Assembly (NCBI GenBank): GCA_014529385.2
Contig: CM043958.1
Location: 91,645,935 to 91,709,934, forward strand
Source: Adiantum capillus-veneris
Taxonomy: Eukaryota; Streptophyta; Polypodiopsida; Polypodiales; Pteridaceae
Direction of reading: 5' to 3'
DNA length: 64,000 nt
This document shows positions 1-9,990 of the stretch, in pieces; within the stretch, counting starts at the first letter, position 1, and every line of letters begins with the position of its first letter. Made by a program: the position numbers and the translations under genes. Under the pieces are notes generated by a model. It did no database searches, was not told the origin of the DNA, and saw only the letters and a program-made list of their open reading frames with translations.

Positions 1-97
1 CTTCATCAATGCATAGGTATTTCCATCAAAGGGATAGTACACATGATAAGCATACAACAATGGATCAAGTGAAGAGAAGGCTTTTTTGTGCGCCCGA

Positions 98-804
98 TGT
101 TAGGAAATATGACATAGCTAAATAGATATTTGAGTAGATTAATTAATGGAGAGAGATATATTTCACACACAAGAGATTATAGAGTAAAGAGAGAGAGAGA
201 TAATACGCACAATATATGTGGTTCACCCAATGTATGCTACGTCCACGGGAAAGCAGCCACTCAATGGCTTTAGTACTTCAAAACAAGAAGTAGTTTACAA
301 AGGGATTATACCCTTAATAGAGCTCCCACCTTGCTTCACTCTCACCACCTCACAGCCACCTTGTTGCATCAACTTCACACTATGAAATGTGTGTAGAAAT
401 GGCCTCCTTTTATAGGCCAAAAGGGTTGCCCTCTCTCATGAGAGGCAGCCATGTGCAGTCGCCCTTGTGTAGATAAGTCCAAATCGAACCCTCTAATCCG
501 TCCATCTGTGGCCGCTCTTGAGAAGACAAGTCCGCTTTTGAATTCGGCCACTGGCCACCGACCATTGACTTCCGACCACCGGCCACCGGCCAACCGACCG
601 ATCGTTTTCCGACTACTTTTCGGCCATAATATTCCGTCAAAGCCAATCTCGAGCGAGATTGGCCGTGAAAATTTTGGTTTCCGACGAGTATTTTATTTCC
701 GGCAAGTGATTTTCCTTCACGCACGATGGCTTCTCTTCATAATGGGGACCTTACAAATGTGCACTTTTACCACGGAAGGGGTAAATCAGGCTCCATACTT
801 AACA
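98..804. mobile_element. Solo LTR of an LTR retrotransposon
   Basis: The 707-bp segment begins TGTTAGGAAATATG and ends TTAACA, giving TG...CA termini. It is flanked on both sides by the 5-bp direct repeat CCCGA (93-97 and 805-809), the target-site duplication expected of an LTR retrotransposon. There is no PBS, PPT or internal region next to it, so it looks like the product of LTR-LTR recombination. The element's orientation cannot be told. Short ORFs inside it are low-complexity and not credible genes. Confidence 0.75.
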
Positions 805-1451
805 CCCGATTGCTCAAAACTTAATGATGTGGCCTCTAAGTGATCGAAGGAGCTTGATGAGCCACTATAATGGTCACTTGTTTTGGTACTGTGTGCATCA
901 CTCTCCAAATCAGAATTAGAGATTACGTCTTCGCTTGCATGGCTTTCAAGAGACTGCATATTGTAGATAGCACTCCATCCAAGTAGGGTGTCACAATGTT
1001 CTTTTGAGGGGGAATCATACGAGATGCTTTCTAGCGCTTTGAAGGGGAAAAGGGTGGACACGACACATGGAGGGGAGAGAGAGAGAGAGAGGGAAAGAAA
1101 AAAATGATGCAAATGAAATCACAAAAAGAGAGGGGGTTTTGTAGGCGGACAAGAAACATGGAAGATGGTGGGAATGACGAGCAACAGGTGAGCACGAGTG
1201 AATTTTAGGGGGCAATCCAAGCAATAGCGTGGCGACACAAGGGAGACTGACGAATGGCACACAACAATGCACAGCTATTGAGGAGGCAACATGTTTTTTA
1301 AAAAAATCATCATGTGTTCCTTCAAAGAGCAAGCGATTGCTTGCAGTGCCATAGTTAGCTCAATTGGTTTCGCCCTATGGGGGAAGTGCCAAGCTTGATT
1401 TACCTAACTCATGGTTTTAAATTAAAAAAACTGAGCAAAATTAAAGATAGA

Positions 1452-1475
1452 GGTGGAATCTTCAAAGATTCCACC
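1452..1475. repeat. 24-bp near-perfect palindrome
   Basis: GGTGGAATCTT (1452-1462) is the exact reverse complement of AAGATTCCACC (1465-1475), with a 2-nt centre. Confidence 0.8.
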
Positions 1476-1495
1476 AAATAACTAGAGAAAACCTA

Positions 1496-1554
1496 GCTGA
1501 CTACCTCCACCAACAAGTGGAGGTTGTTGGTGGAGGTTGGTAGTGGTCAACTAA
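1496..1554. repeat. Stem-loop with 14-bp perfect stem
   Basis: ACCTCCACCAACAA (1503-1516) pairs perfectly with TTGTTGGTGGAGGT (1524-1537) around a 7-nt loop. With a bulge, the stem extends outward through the flanking AGCTGACTACC and GGTAGTGGTCAACT. Confidence 0.75.
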
Positions 1555-1949
1555 GACTCTCTCTCATGCCCTTGTCAGTGTGCTAGGGTGGTCCCCTATC
1601 AGCTGATGTGTTTGTGGTAGCTAGAAGACTTCATAGCTCGTCACGAGCATGACTAGAATTTGTAATTTATTGGTTTTGCTAATTCAATCCACTCACCATT
1701 GTGATTTTTGCAAAATAAAAAATAAAAAATATCATGTTGATATTACAAGGTCCTAATAGGACTTGCCAATTTTTTATAGTGGCCTGATTTACACGAATCT
1801 GTCGAGATGCGGTCTTGTTTATGCAGAAAAGAATTTGCAAATGGGGCAAACGTGCCTCGTCACTATATGGCACGACTCTGGCTCAAAGGGGATCTAGGGC
1901 CCAAATTTGGGGGGGCAAGGCAGCTTTAATCTCGGCTGTCAGATCATGC

Positions 1950-2205
1950 AGTGAACTGGGGGTGAACTAGGGGTGGGTGAACTAGGAGTGAACTAAGGGT
2001 GAACTAGGTGCACGTAAACTAGGGTGTGATCATGTGCCATGTCAACATGGGCAGTGACACATGCTAGCATGGTGGTAGGGCATTTGTGTGGCAATCGAGA
2101 TGTCCCGGGTTCGACCCACACCCCACGAGGCGGGTGAACTAGGAGTGAACTCGGGGCGCCATTTTTGCCCCGAGTTCACCCTTAGTTCACCCCCTAGTTC
2201 ACCGA
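1950..2205. repeat. GTGAACTAGG-type minisatellite with inverted copies
   Basis: About six variants of GTGAACTAGG occur in direct order between about 1950 and 2025. The same motif returns at 2132-2157, followed by its reverse complement at 2167-2192. The two blocks form a near-perfect 26-bp inverted repeat around a 9-nt spacer, with the inner 13 bp (GTGAACTCGGGGC) exact. A tRNA-like segment sits between the direct and inverted blocks. Confidence 0.7.
2060..2120 (+). ncRNA. tRNA-like segment, possible SINE head
   Basis: TAGCATGGTGGTAGGGC (2065-2081) resembles a pol III box A of the TGGCNNAGTGGTAGAGC type. GGTTCGACC (2108-2116) resembles box B, about 40 nt downstream as in tRNA-derived SINEs. 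No full cloverleaf, poly(A) tail or TSD was found, so a SINE remnant is inferred, not shown. Confidence 0.4.
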
Positions 2206-3143
2206 GTCAACGGACGAGTGAGATTTCATTGCAATTTTCGCTTCTCTTTCCCACCATAGATCCCCCCTTGCTGGAGCCGTGCCGTAAAGTGATGAGGGCG
2301 GACATGGCAGTTATCAGCGGCGGATATGGAGGGCGTTGCAAAGAGGTGGAAGAATTAGGGGACGACAAAAGCAACCTAGGCGGAAACAAAGGGTGTTAAT
2401 TTGACATGTGTCTAGCTTCTTCTTGTGTGTGAGACGAGGACCAACCTACGGCTGATGCAAGACACAAAGAGAGGTAAATGGATTGTGGCTGTGTGTTGTG
2501 CATGTACTTTATTTGTCTCCACAAATCTTTGAGATTCGATTGTGTTGTCTCTACAATGCTAGTCACGGGTGTGGTTATGTGAGTAGAAGTTGCCTCGTGG
2601 TCTGATGCAAGAACCAGGGGGTGTTTGTTAGTGGTGTTAGTCTTGGTGACTGTTATATATGGCATTTTCCTATCAATGTGCTGCAACATTGCAGATTCCT
2701 TGTAGGTAGGCAAGATTGTGCGGTTGAAATCTGAAGCCCAAGCAAACATCTAATTAAATTCCACCCAACTGCATATTATTGCCTAAGTAATTTTTATATT
2801 AAAAAATTATTGTTGCATAAGGTTTCCAATCTATATAGCTTATATCTATTGGATTCTGCTTTTGTTAGCTTGATCTAGCAAATATATAGAGATACAAGGA
2901 GGCAAAACAAGATGTCCTAAAAAACTAGAGTACCCTATTCCAACAAGGTGAAAATTCATTCTGGCCTACACGAGGCTTCTTTGTGAGAGAGAAAAATAGA
3001 AAGTGACACAGTGATTTTAAAACATGTGGCATCACAATGAAATAGTTTTTTTTTTAATAAGTGTAATAATGAACTATTTTGATTACAATATATTTCAAAA
3101 GCATAAAAAAATAATGTTTGACACAATGCTCAATGCTCTTCTC

Positions 3144-3144
<1 letters not shown>

Positions 3145-3188
<44 letters not shown>
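3145..3188. repeat. (AG)n microsatellite
   Basis: About 22 uninterrupted AG dinucleotides. Serine/leucine-rich ORFs crossing it on the minus strand are artefacts. Confidence 0.95.
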
Positions 3189-3189
<1 letters not shown>

Positions 3190-3399
3190 CACAAATGTCA
3201 ACACCCTCTCACAAAGGCCTAAAAGAAATAATAAAATAATGTTTATTATGATTAACTTACCATGTGGCACTAATCCGCAAGCTTTATCCAATGGACCAGA
3301 GATGCACCCGAAATCCAAATTCTCTAGCATATGTATGTGTTTGTTGAAGTACTTACTTTATCTCAAAGCGTTACACCTCTGTTTATTTTCCTTGCATTG

Positions 3400-4007
3400 A
3401 AACCTAAGCTGCTAACAATAACAAATGTGTCGGCTGTGAAAATTTTAGGGCTGAAGATGATCAAAAGGGTGATGGTGGTGGCAAGAGAATCCATGTCATT
3501 GGAGGCTAATGGAGTTGTGAAAGGGATTGGCTCCTCTTTACCCCCCACCCTACTTAAAGCGGCGATTGGTGCCATCCCACTTCACAATCCCTTTGAACTA
3601 CTGCAAGAAAAAAAAATCCCTAACTCAGAAGTATCCTTGGATTCTCTCGGGGCCAGGGATGCGGAGATCCGACAGGGTCAGATGTTCAAGATTTTGTTCC
3701 CCTCTCCTAATGATGGAAGTCCTGGATATTCAATAATGTAACGTGAAAGGATTAAAATCCCGAAAGAAGCATGCCTCTTTTGGAAGGAAGTTAGAAAGGA
3801 TAAGGAAGGTAACTGCTCGGCCATCCAAGAACATCATCTGAATGCTCACAGCAAAAGAAAAAATGCATTTCGGGAAGAAGTTAGTGTTCTATGGAGAGGG
3901 AGTGGACGGATTCAATGGTGTCATCTCTATTGTGGACAAGGACCTTGAGCCCAAAGTGGTCCTTAATCACCCCTCATGCAAAGTCCTAGGAGTGAGAGTC
4001 GTGTGGG
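3400..4007 (+). pseudogene. L1-type LINE remnant, 5' part (ORF1 end and endonuclease start)
   Basis: The plus strand reads as the start of a LINE endonuclease/exonuclease/phosphatase domain. A QEHHL segment near 3825 matches the position of the family's catalytic glutamate. After a frameshift, GVDGFNGVISIVDKDLEP follows near 3900-3950, typical of plant LINE ORF2 N-termini. Upstream sequence (3331-3741) is open but not recognisable and may be the end of ORF1. The domain stops abruptly at 4007, where an LTR element is inserted, and resumes at 9288 on the same strand. Dead copy with frameshifts. Confidence 0.55.
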
Positions 4008-4467
4008 TGGTACAGCCGGAGGCGTGGAGCTCCCTGCAAAACATCCAAAACTACAAACCATAAACAGAATAGTCGACATACCTGGCAACCACATAGATGC
4101 ATAATCACGAACAGAGAGAGACAGAGAGCGAGAAAGAGTAACACGGCTCGTGTAGGCGCACCTCCTAGAGCGGAGTGCTACGCCTGGCACAGCGAGAGAG
4201 GAAGAAGAGAGGAGAGAAGAATGAGACGGACACTGGGTGCAATCTCCCCCCGTGCAAGAGTGACCATTTCCCTCTTGCACGTATTTGTTTTATAGATTTC
4301 TGAAATGGTCAATTGTGAGTACAAACTGACCGACCGGTCACAAATGGCTAGAGAGCACTTGAATAATAAATTATAAAATATAATATCCTTTCGAGATCCT
4401 TTCACATAACCCTTAGCCTTTTCCACCTGTCAGCTGCATTAAACAATAAAATATCAATTCCATTACA
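4008..4467 (-). repeat. 3' LTR of the 4008-9287 element
   Basis: This is 460 bp running from TGGTACAGCC to CCATTACA, nearly identical to 8821-9287. The adjoining minus-strand sequence AACGGAGAGGTA (4468-4479) is a plausible polypurine tract. Confidence 0.75.
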
Positions 4468-4484
4468 TACCTCTCCGTTGGAAA

Positions 4485-4502
4485 GCAACTGTCCTCAGTT
4501 GC
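4485..4502. repeat. 7-bp perfect hairpin
   Basis: GCAACTG and CAGTTGC flank a TCCT loop just inside the 3' LTR. It opens a region unusually rich in short inverted repeats (4485-5127). Confidence 0.6.
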
Positions 4503-4623
4503 GAAGATAAAAATATGCAAACAATACTTGTCAAAAACAGTGATTAGTATGTTGTGTCAAAAACATCACATAATAAAAAATTTATGAAACTAAACAACAT
4601 TAGCTTATGCTTGTCGTCATCCA

Positions 4624-4670
4624 CATACTACCTATTCTAGTGTCCCATACCACTAGAATAAGCAGTATAT
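4624..4670. repeat. Long stem-loop with 10-bp perfect core stem
   Basis: TATTCTAGTG (4633-4642) and CACTAGAATA (4651-4660) pair perfectly around an 8-nt loop. After a 3-nt internal loop the stem resumes with CATACT and AGTATATG. A second palindrome, CCTGAT-GA-ATCAGG, follows at 4678-4691. Confidence 0.7.
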
Positions 4671-4897
4671 GTCATACCCTGATGAATCAGGATATCATTG
4701 GTCACACTCATCATTAATCTCATAATGTCAAGTCTCATCACATAAACACTGCCATAATAAGCACCAGATACCAAATCCCGATCCAATTCCAATTCCACAA
4801 TATAAGTCCAAATCCAAATCACTTTCATTATGTACCCGGGTAACAAAATCGTACTAGTTACAGTGGTGGCCAGCCACTGCAGCATGATTTTGTGATC

Positions 4898-5127
4898 GGT
4901 GTTGCCTCAACCGGCGAATCTACACCAATAAGAGGTGCTGCCTAGATCGGCGAATCTGTACTAATGCTGCCTATATCGGCGGATCTGCATTTACCATTGT
5001 GAATTTGCAAGTTGTCAGTGTGCTGCCTAAATCGGCGGACTTGCATAGATAATTGGTGTTGCCTAAATCGGCGAATCTACACCAAGGTGAGCATTTACAC
5101 ACTGCCTAAATCGGTGGATCTGTGTGT
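4898..5127 (+). repeat. Array of six stem-loop units with a shared 19-nt core
   Basis: Six copies of the core TGCCTAAATCGGCGRATCT (variants allowed) start at 4903, 4939, 4968, 5024, 5060 and 5103. Each is flanked directly by complementary arms, and the arm sequence differs between units: GGTGT/ACACC, GGTGC/GTACT, AATGC/GCATT, TGTGC/GCATA, TTGGTGT/ACACCAA and ACACAC/GTGTGT. The three non-Watson-Crick pairs in units 2 and 4 are all G-U wobbles when read on the plus strand. Inside the core, GCC and GGC (GGT in unit 6, again G-U) could form a short second stem around a 6-nt loop. Function is unknown; a transcribed structured RNA is an inference. Confidence 0.75.
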
Positions 5128-5129
5128 CT

Positions 5130-7922
5130 ATGACCAATAGACTAGGCTAGGCATAAAAATAAATAAAAAATATAGCATTCATCACATGTGTGAGACCAAT
5201 TTGGAACATGTTTGAGTAGGAGGATACTTACCAAATGTTGTTCACTACCTTAGCTCACATGAGTATATCTTAATGACAAATGATCATAATAAAAAATCCT
5301 TTAAATTAATGAGAAAGCAAAGCCGAAGCAGTGTGTGCGTGCATAGAGAGATATGACGATTCAAATTAGGAGGTCACACAAAAATAGAATGCTCGTAGAA
5401 GCTGGAGAGGGTTGTAACTGTGTTGTTCTCTTTTGGAATGGGAGCAATAGACACATCCAGAGTTGTAGATAAGAGAGTGATCATATTTAACAATTGAAGT
5501 ACGGAGTAAGAGATTAGGTTAGATAGTGGATTGGTACATAAAGAACGCCAGCCGAGAATCTTTTAGAATAGTGTTAGTGGAATATGACCTGAATGTGATA
5601 AGTAATACTGTAAAAATAAAAGAAGGGGATTTATGGTGTGATTAGTGAGCTTCATGACAACGTAAAATTACATAACTGGAGGCAGTTTGAAGAAAGGACT
5701 TGGAGTTAAATTGTCAAATGCAAAACAAGTAGTTAAAAAGGAAGGTCAATAGCAAAATAATCACTTGGTTAATGTTAATGAAGATAGACAATTGGATTAT
5801 CTAATAACAATTGGATTGCTTCAAGAACGCGTTATAAACATGTTGAAAATAATCACAGTTATTTGCCAGTCTCAATATACATTAACAGTGTGTAATCAAG
5901 AAGACTTGCAGAAGACTTCTATGTCACTAATGAAAACATACAAGTGAGACATTGATCTGGCCAAATCTAGGTGTTAGTCGTGCTTAGTAAGTGGAGGAAC
6001 TGTGTTTGTCAAGGAGAAAAAAGAAAAAGAGTAGTGGGATTGTGAATATTGCCTTGTGAGAGTCAAGCATGTGAAGTGACTTGTTGGTGGATCCCAGTAG
6101 AATAGAAGAAGAGACTTGACATGGAGAGGAGAAAGTTGTACAACAGACGTCAAAAGCCCCCTATACTAGAGGTATATTGATCAATAGAGTCATTATACTT
6201 GGGAGCATAAGATGCCTATGTCTATGAGGGCCACCCCATCAGTGATGGAGGCTCGAACAGAGGATCTGGACTATTTTAGCAAGGCATGGGAGACATCCAA
6301 TATGACTATATTAATGTGGAGTCGATGGTCTTCAGCGACCGATGCAATACATCCCGGGATAGTGCCCGATGTAAGCTAGTCACATAAGACACTGATGTGC
6401 AGTGTAGCCGTTGTGTTACTGCCTTTTATTTCGTACCCAGACATGGTAGGAGATCTAACAAGATTGTAGCACATTGATCTCATAGGTCATTTGGGCCTTT
6501 GGAAGATGATTAATATAACCAACTTACCATACGTGGTTAATTTAGCAGCATTGGAACAATATTAGGAGACCTTAAGAAATCATCGAATGAGTGGAGAATC
6601 ATGTGGAATAACTTCAAAGGTGAAGGACGGTCTGCAAATATAGATCTATATGTATTATCAAAAAGAAATTCATAGTGATGCAGCAATTGAGAACACTATC
6701 TCAGCTCAGCACAACAACTGCTGAGATGGACCACGACCGATGATAGTGACTGGGATTGTACATGACGGCGCGATTTAAAAAAGAAAATAAAAATAGTACA
6801 CTAAAACTCCGTGAGTCTTGTTCATCGTGCATGCAAGCTGGGCGAATTTTAATATTGGAGTGCATTATACAAGCATTACTGCAACGCCAACTTTGAACAT
6901 TGAGAACTAGGTTGCAAGCTTGGGCTCCACCTGCAACCGGCAACAAACCAAGTCCGTGGCGACGTGTTGCAAGATTTTCCCATGCTTCTTCTATGGCAGC
7001 CCCGCAGTGGGAGTTCCGGAGGGAGAGAGAAAGACTGGACAATTGAAGGAACCCACAAGGTCGTCAAAGATAGCACAAATATTCCTCTTTTGATTCCTAT
7101 TCTTCCTTAGTTAACCCTATTTTCCCATTGTCGCTTTCATGTCTACTGTGACCTCAGATGCCAAAGGATTCTGCACACGTACTTTTCTTTGGTTCCTGTG
7201 TTGACGGTTGCTCTGCATGTACTCCAAATGTAGGGCTGCAGTAAATCTTAAGGTATTTCTCCGTGCAGATTACCTCAAAAGGTGTGTCTCCGGCTGATGG
7301 TCTCCATCCGTGCATGAGTTGCTGGCTCTTACCCAACATTTGCTACTCCAAATACCATATGCAGTTTTTTTTTTAAAAAAAGGCTGTCAACAGTGTCTGC
7401 ATGGTTTGATTTGAGCGTGGAGTAGTGGGTGCTCGCTGCAGATCCTAATACCAACCCCTGGTAGCAACTCGAGCATTGTAAACTCCTGGTAGCGACTCAA
7501 GCATTGTAAACTGGGCTGAAGACGTGTGCTGCACCCTTGCATGGCCATCAAAATGATGGTGGGTGCGACTGAGACTGAGTGTGACTGCGGGGGTAGGCAC
7601 GGCTGCAGAGGGTCGTCTGTGATCGTGTGAAAGAGAGAGAGAGAGAGATCTATTCATTGGAGAGTGTGCATGCAACTCAACTTGTGGGTGTGGAGCTAGT
7701 AGTTGAAGCCAGAGAGTGTGGTGGAGTCCTGGTAAGAAAGAGAGAGTCGACGAGAACTGAGAGAAGCCGCATGCGGTCTAGCCGGGCTGGTGGTGTGCAT
7801 GCTAAGGCACACAGCTATGCCATCAGTTGAGAAAGAGAGAGAACGGTGGATGCTTGCGAGTTGGCGCCGCCATGCAAGAAGGAGAGGTTGCATGCTGCAG
7901 GGTGGTGTGGTAGGTGCCCCTA

Positions 7923-7998
<76 letters not shown>

Positions 7999-8800
7999 CG
8001 TGTGTGGCTCAGCATGGTAGTAAAGTTGTTTTGTTCCAGTAGATGCCTCCTAGTGGTTGAGGGTCGAGTGGTTGTCAGGGTTGGCCTTTTCGGTGCCTGT
8101 CATGCGATGCATCTAGCGGAAAGAGTGAGGGATAAAGGCGGAGACGTGGGGCGGCTAAGTGCACTGCAAACAACTAGCTGCATGCTTCCTGAACATGAAA
8201 AAGGAAACAAAATACCATTAAAAATAAAAATAAAAAATGGACGCCACTATCTGTTTAGTATCGTTTGCTGGTAGTCGTTGCCCTGCATGCTACTCACAAC
8301 CGCTAGCTATGACGGCATCGAACGGCAGTTGGGAGCGATGGGCACTGGTTTGGTGTACTTACTGTGGCACAACAATAACGATGATGTAGGGAGGTGGTTG
8401 GGCGCTTTGGTTACTGCATGTTGCCAAGTTTCTAGCGCAGGTAGCAAAACCTCATATGATATCTTATGCTAGCGTGAGCAGTCCTATACTATCCTCTCAA
8501 TCGTACCCAACTCTTTATTCATCGATTCCGAGCATGACAATTCATGTACATGCTACTCATAGTGCAATCAATTGCACAAAAATGCCTAATAAGTACTTTA
8601 TAATTTACTTTTTATATGTAATTTAATCGCAATATTACGCTATTCAATTAGCCATATCTAGCTATTAATTGGAAATCAAACATGTATAGATGAAGCATAG
8701 GCGTTTAATATCAAAGATGAGACATAATATAATATATATATATAAATGATGCAACACTTAGCTTTGATGAATGAAGTTCGCCACAGCATACAAGACCGTC
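5130..8800. other. Internal region of the LTR element, no recognisable gene
   Basis: Only short ORFs are present and none has a known domain. Several are Ser/Leu- or Glu/Arg-rich because they cross GA/CT tracts. No terminal structure of a further nested element was identified. Confidence 0.55.
7926..7994. repeat. (GA)n microsatellite, about 69 bp
   Basis: About 34 uninterrupted GA dinucleotides; a shorter (GA)n tract lies near 7629-7648. Confidence 0.95.
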
Positions 8801-8805
8801 TCCTT

Positions 8806-8819
8806 GAGCTCTGATACCA
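8806..8819 (-). promoter_or_regulatory. Primer binding site, tRNA-Met type
   Basis: The minus strand reads TGGTATCAGAGCTC one base inside the 5' LTR. It matches the 3' end complement of initiator tRNA-Met used by many plant LTR elements, and it fixes the element's orientation. Confidence 0.8.
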
Positions 8820-8820
8820 C

Positions 8821-9287
8821 TGCTACAGCCGGAGGCATGGAGCTCCCTGCAAAACATCCAAAATAGCATACTACAAACCATAAACAGAATAGTCAACATA
8901 CCTGGAAACCACATAGACGCATAATCACGAACAGAGAGAGACAGAGAGCGAGAAAGAGTAATACGGCTCGTGTAGGCGCACCTCCTAGAGCGGAGTGCTA
9001 CGCCTGGCACAGCAAGAGAGGAAGAAGAGAGGAGAGAAGAATGAGACGGACACTGGGTGCAATCTCCCCCCGTGCAAGAGTGACCATTTCCCTCTTGCAC
9101 GTATTTGTTTTATAGATTTCTGAAATGGTCAATTGTGAGTACAAACTAGCCGGCCGGTCACAAATGGCTAGAGAGCACTTGAATAATAAATTATAAAATA
9201 TAATATCCTTTCGAGATCCTTTCACATAACCCTTAGCCTTTTCCACATGTCAGCTGCATTAAACGATAAAATATCAATTCCATTACA
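8821..9287 (-). repeat. 5' LTR of the 4008-9287 element
   Basis: This is 467 bp from TGCTACAGCC to CCATTACA (TG...CA), nearly identical to 4008-4467 with scattered substitutions. It contains the same GA-rich run and CGTGCAAGAG segment as the left copy. Confidence 0.75.
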
Positions 9288-9990
9288 GTAGGCATGTCAA
9301 CCTAACACCATAGCGAACATATATGGCCCTTGCAATGCCAAGGACAGAGCCAAAATATGGATGCACCTTAGGGATGTTCCATTTGAAGGAGAGTGGCTAC
9401 TGATAGGTGACTTTTATATGGTGGAGAATACCAAGGACAGAACAGGCTCAGCCAGTCTGTTGGCAGGTTTTGAAAAAGCTAAATTGCTAGGTCTCTGTGA
9501 GAAATAGGCTATGATGGACCTATGGGAGGTTGGTCCCTGGAGCAGCACACCAAGATTCACGTACACAAGCCTACAGTATGCTCGCACGACTTCCCGTCTT
9601 GATAGGTGCTACTGCTCTCACCAAGTTGATTGGATCTAGTCTCTACTTGAAATGAAAGTGTTGCCTACGAAGAGCATATCAGACCATATACCCTTACACT
9701 TGAAACTCAGGAAAGCCAATGGAGAGGGGAAGGCCCCTAGAGGGAGTAAGAAGTTGCTTGTAAATGGGGCACAATATTTAGAAGCATAACAACACCTTTA
9801 GAACTACCTATGCCAGTTATGTAGAACTTTCAAGTCACTAAGCTATATTCTAGGGTGATCTAATGCCAATTTCATGAAAATTAGCAAAAAATAGGCTTGA
9901 GATAGGCGTAAAATGTTATTCAAAACCAACCCTGAAGGTTGAATCAATTACTTAACAGAATCCAAGTTTTTTTAAATTATAAGCTAGCTT
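9288..9990 (+). pseudogene. L1-type LINE remnant, 3' part of endonuclease
   Basis: The plus strand encodes the remainder of the endonuclease broken at 4007. Recognisable parts are IYGPCNAKDRAKIW (about 9328), LLIGDFYMVENTKDRTG (about 9397, the GDFN-like active-site strand), FTYTSLQYARTTSRLDR (about 9555) and SDHIPL (about 9682, the conserved SDH motif). Stops and frameshifts interrupt it, so it is dead. No RT domain follows. The end near 9990 is where similarity can no longer be read. Confidence 0.65.

Larger units (their letters stand above)
810..3330. other. Non-coding intergenic stretch with simple repeats
   Basis: No ORF here has a recognisable domain; those present are short and partly built on GA/CT tracts. 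The stretch holds the hairpins, minisatellite, tRNA-like segment and GA microsatellite listed separately, plus a short GA tract near 1076-1091. A box-A-like string (TAGCTCAATTGG) lies near 1355 without a good box B. Confidence 0.6.
4008..9287 (-). mobile_element. 5.3-kb non-autonomous or decayed LTR retrotransposon
   Basis: Two direct repeats of about 460 bp bound this element, with a tRNA-Met-type PBS inside the right repeat and a purine-rich run (minus strand) inside the left one. Transcription would therefore run on the minus strand. The flanks GTGGG (4003-4007) and GTAGG (9288-9292) look like a 5-bp TSD with one substitution. It interrupts a LINE endonuclease. The internal 4.3 kb shows no gag, protease, RT or integrase motif in any frame, so it is a non-autonomous or gutted element. 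An alternative is nested insertions too degraded to recognise. Confidence 0.7.

Noticed and set aside
751-760. Alternative solo-LTR end at TTACA (755)
   Set aside because: The following AATGT does not match the left flank CCCGA, whereas ending at 804 gives a perfect TSD.
375-843. Overlapping ORFs of 60-130 codons on both strands
   Set aside because: They lie inside or across the solo LTR, have no domain and show no coding bias; the LTR structure explains the region better.
1348-1420. Second tRNA-like SINE head (TAGCTCAATTGG)
   Set aside because: Box A is plausible but the candidate box B (GGTTTTAAATT) is poor and no TSD or tail was found.
3130-3330. Serine/leucine-rich ORF, and similar ones at 7445-7675 and 18172-18409
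   Set aside because: Low-complexity translations of GA/CT microsatellites.
4898-5127. Small self-cleaving ribozyme (hammerhead or twister) as identity of the stem-loop units
   Set aside because: The hammerhead CUGANGA/GAAA core and the twister conserved loops are not present in the 19-nt core on either strand.
4898-5127. CRISPR-like array
   Set aside because: Plant nuclear context, repeat core only 19 nt, irregular spacing and complementary arms in place of unrelated spacers.
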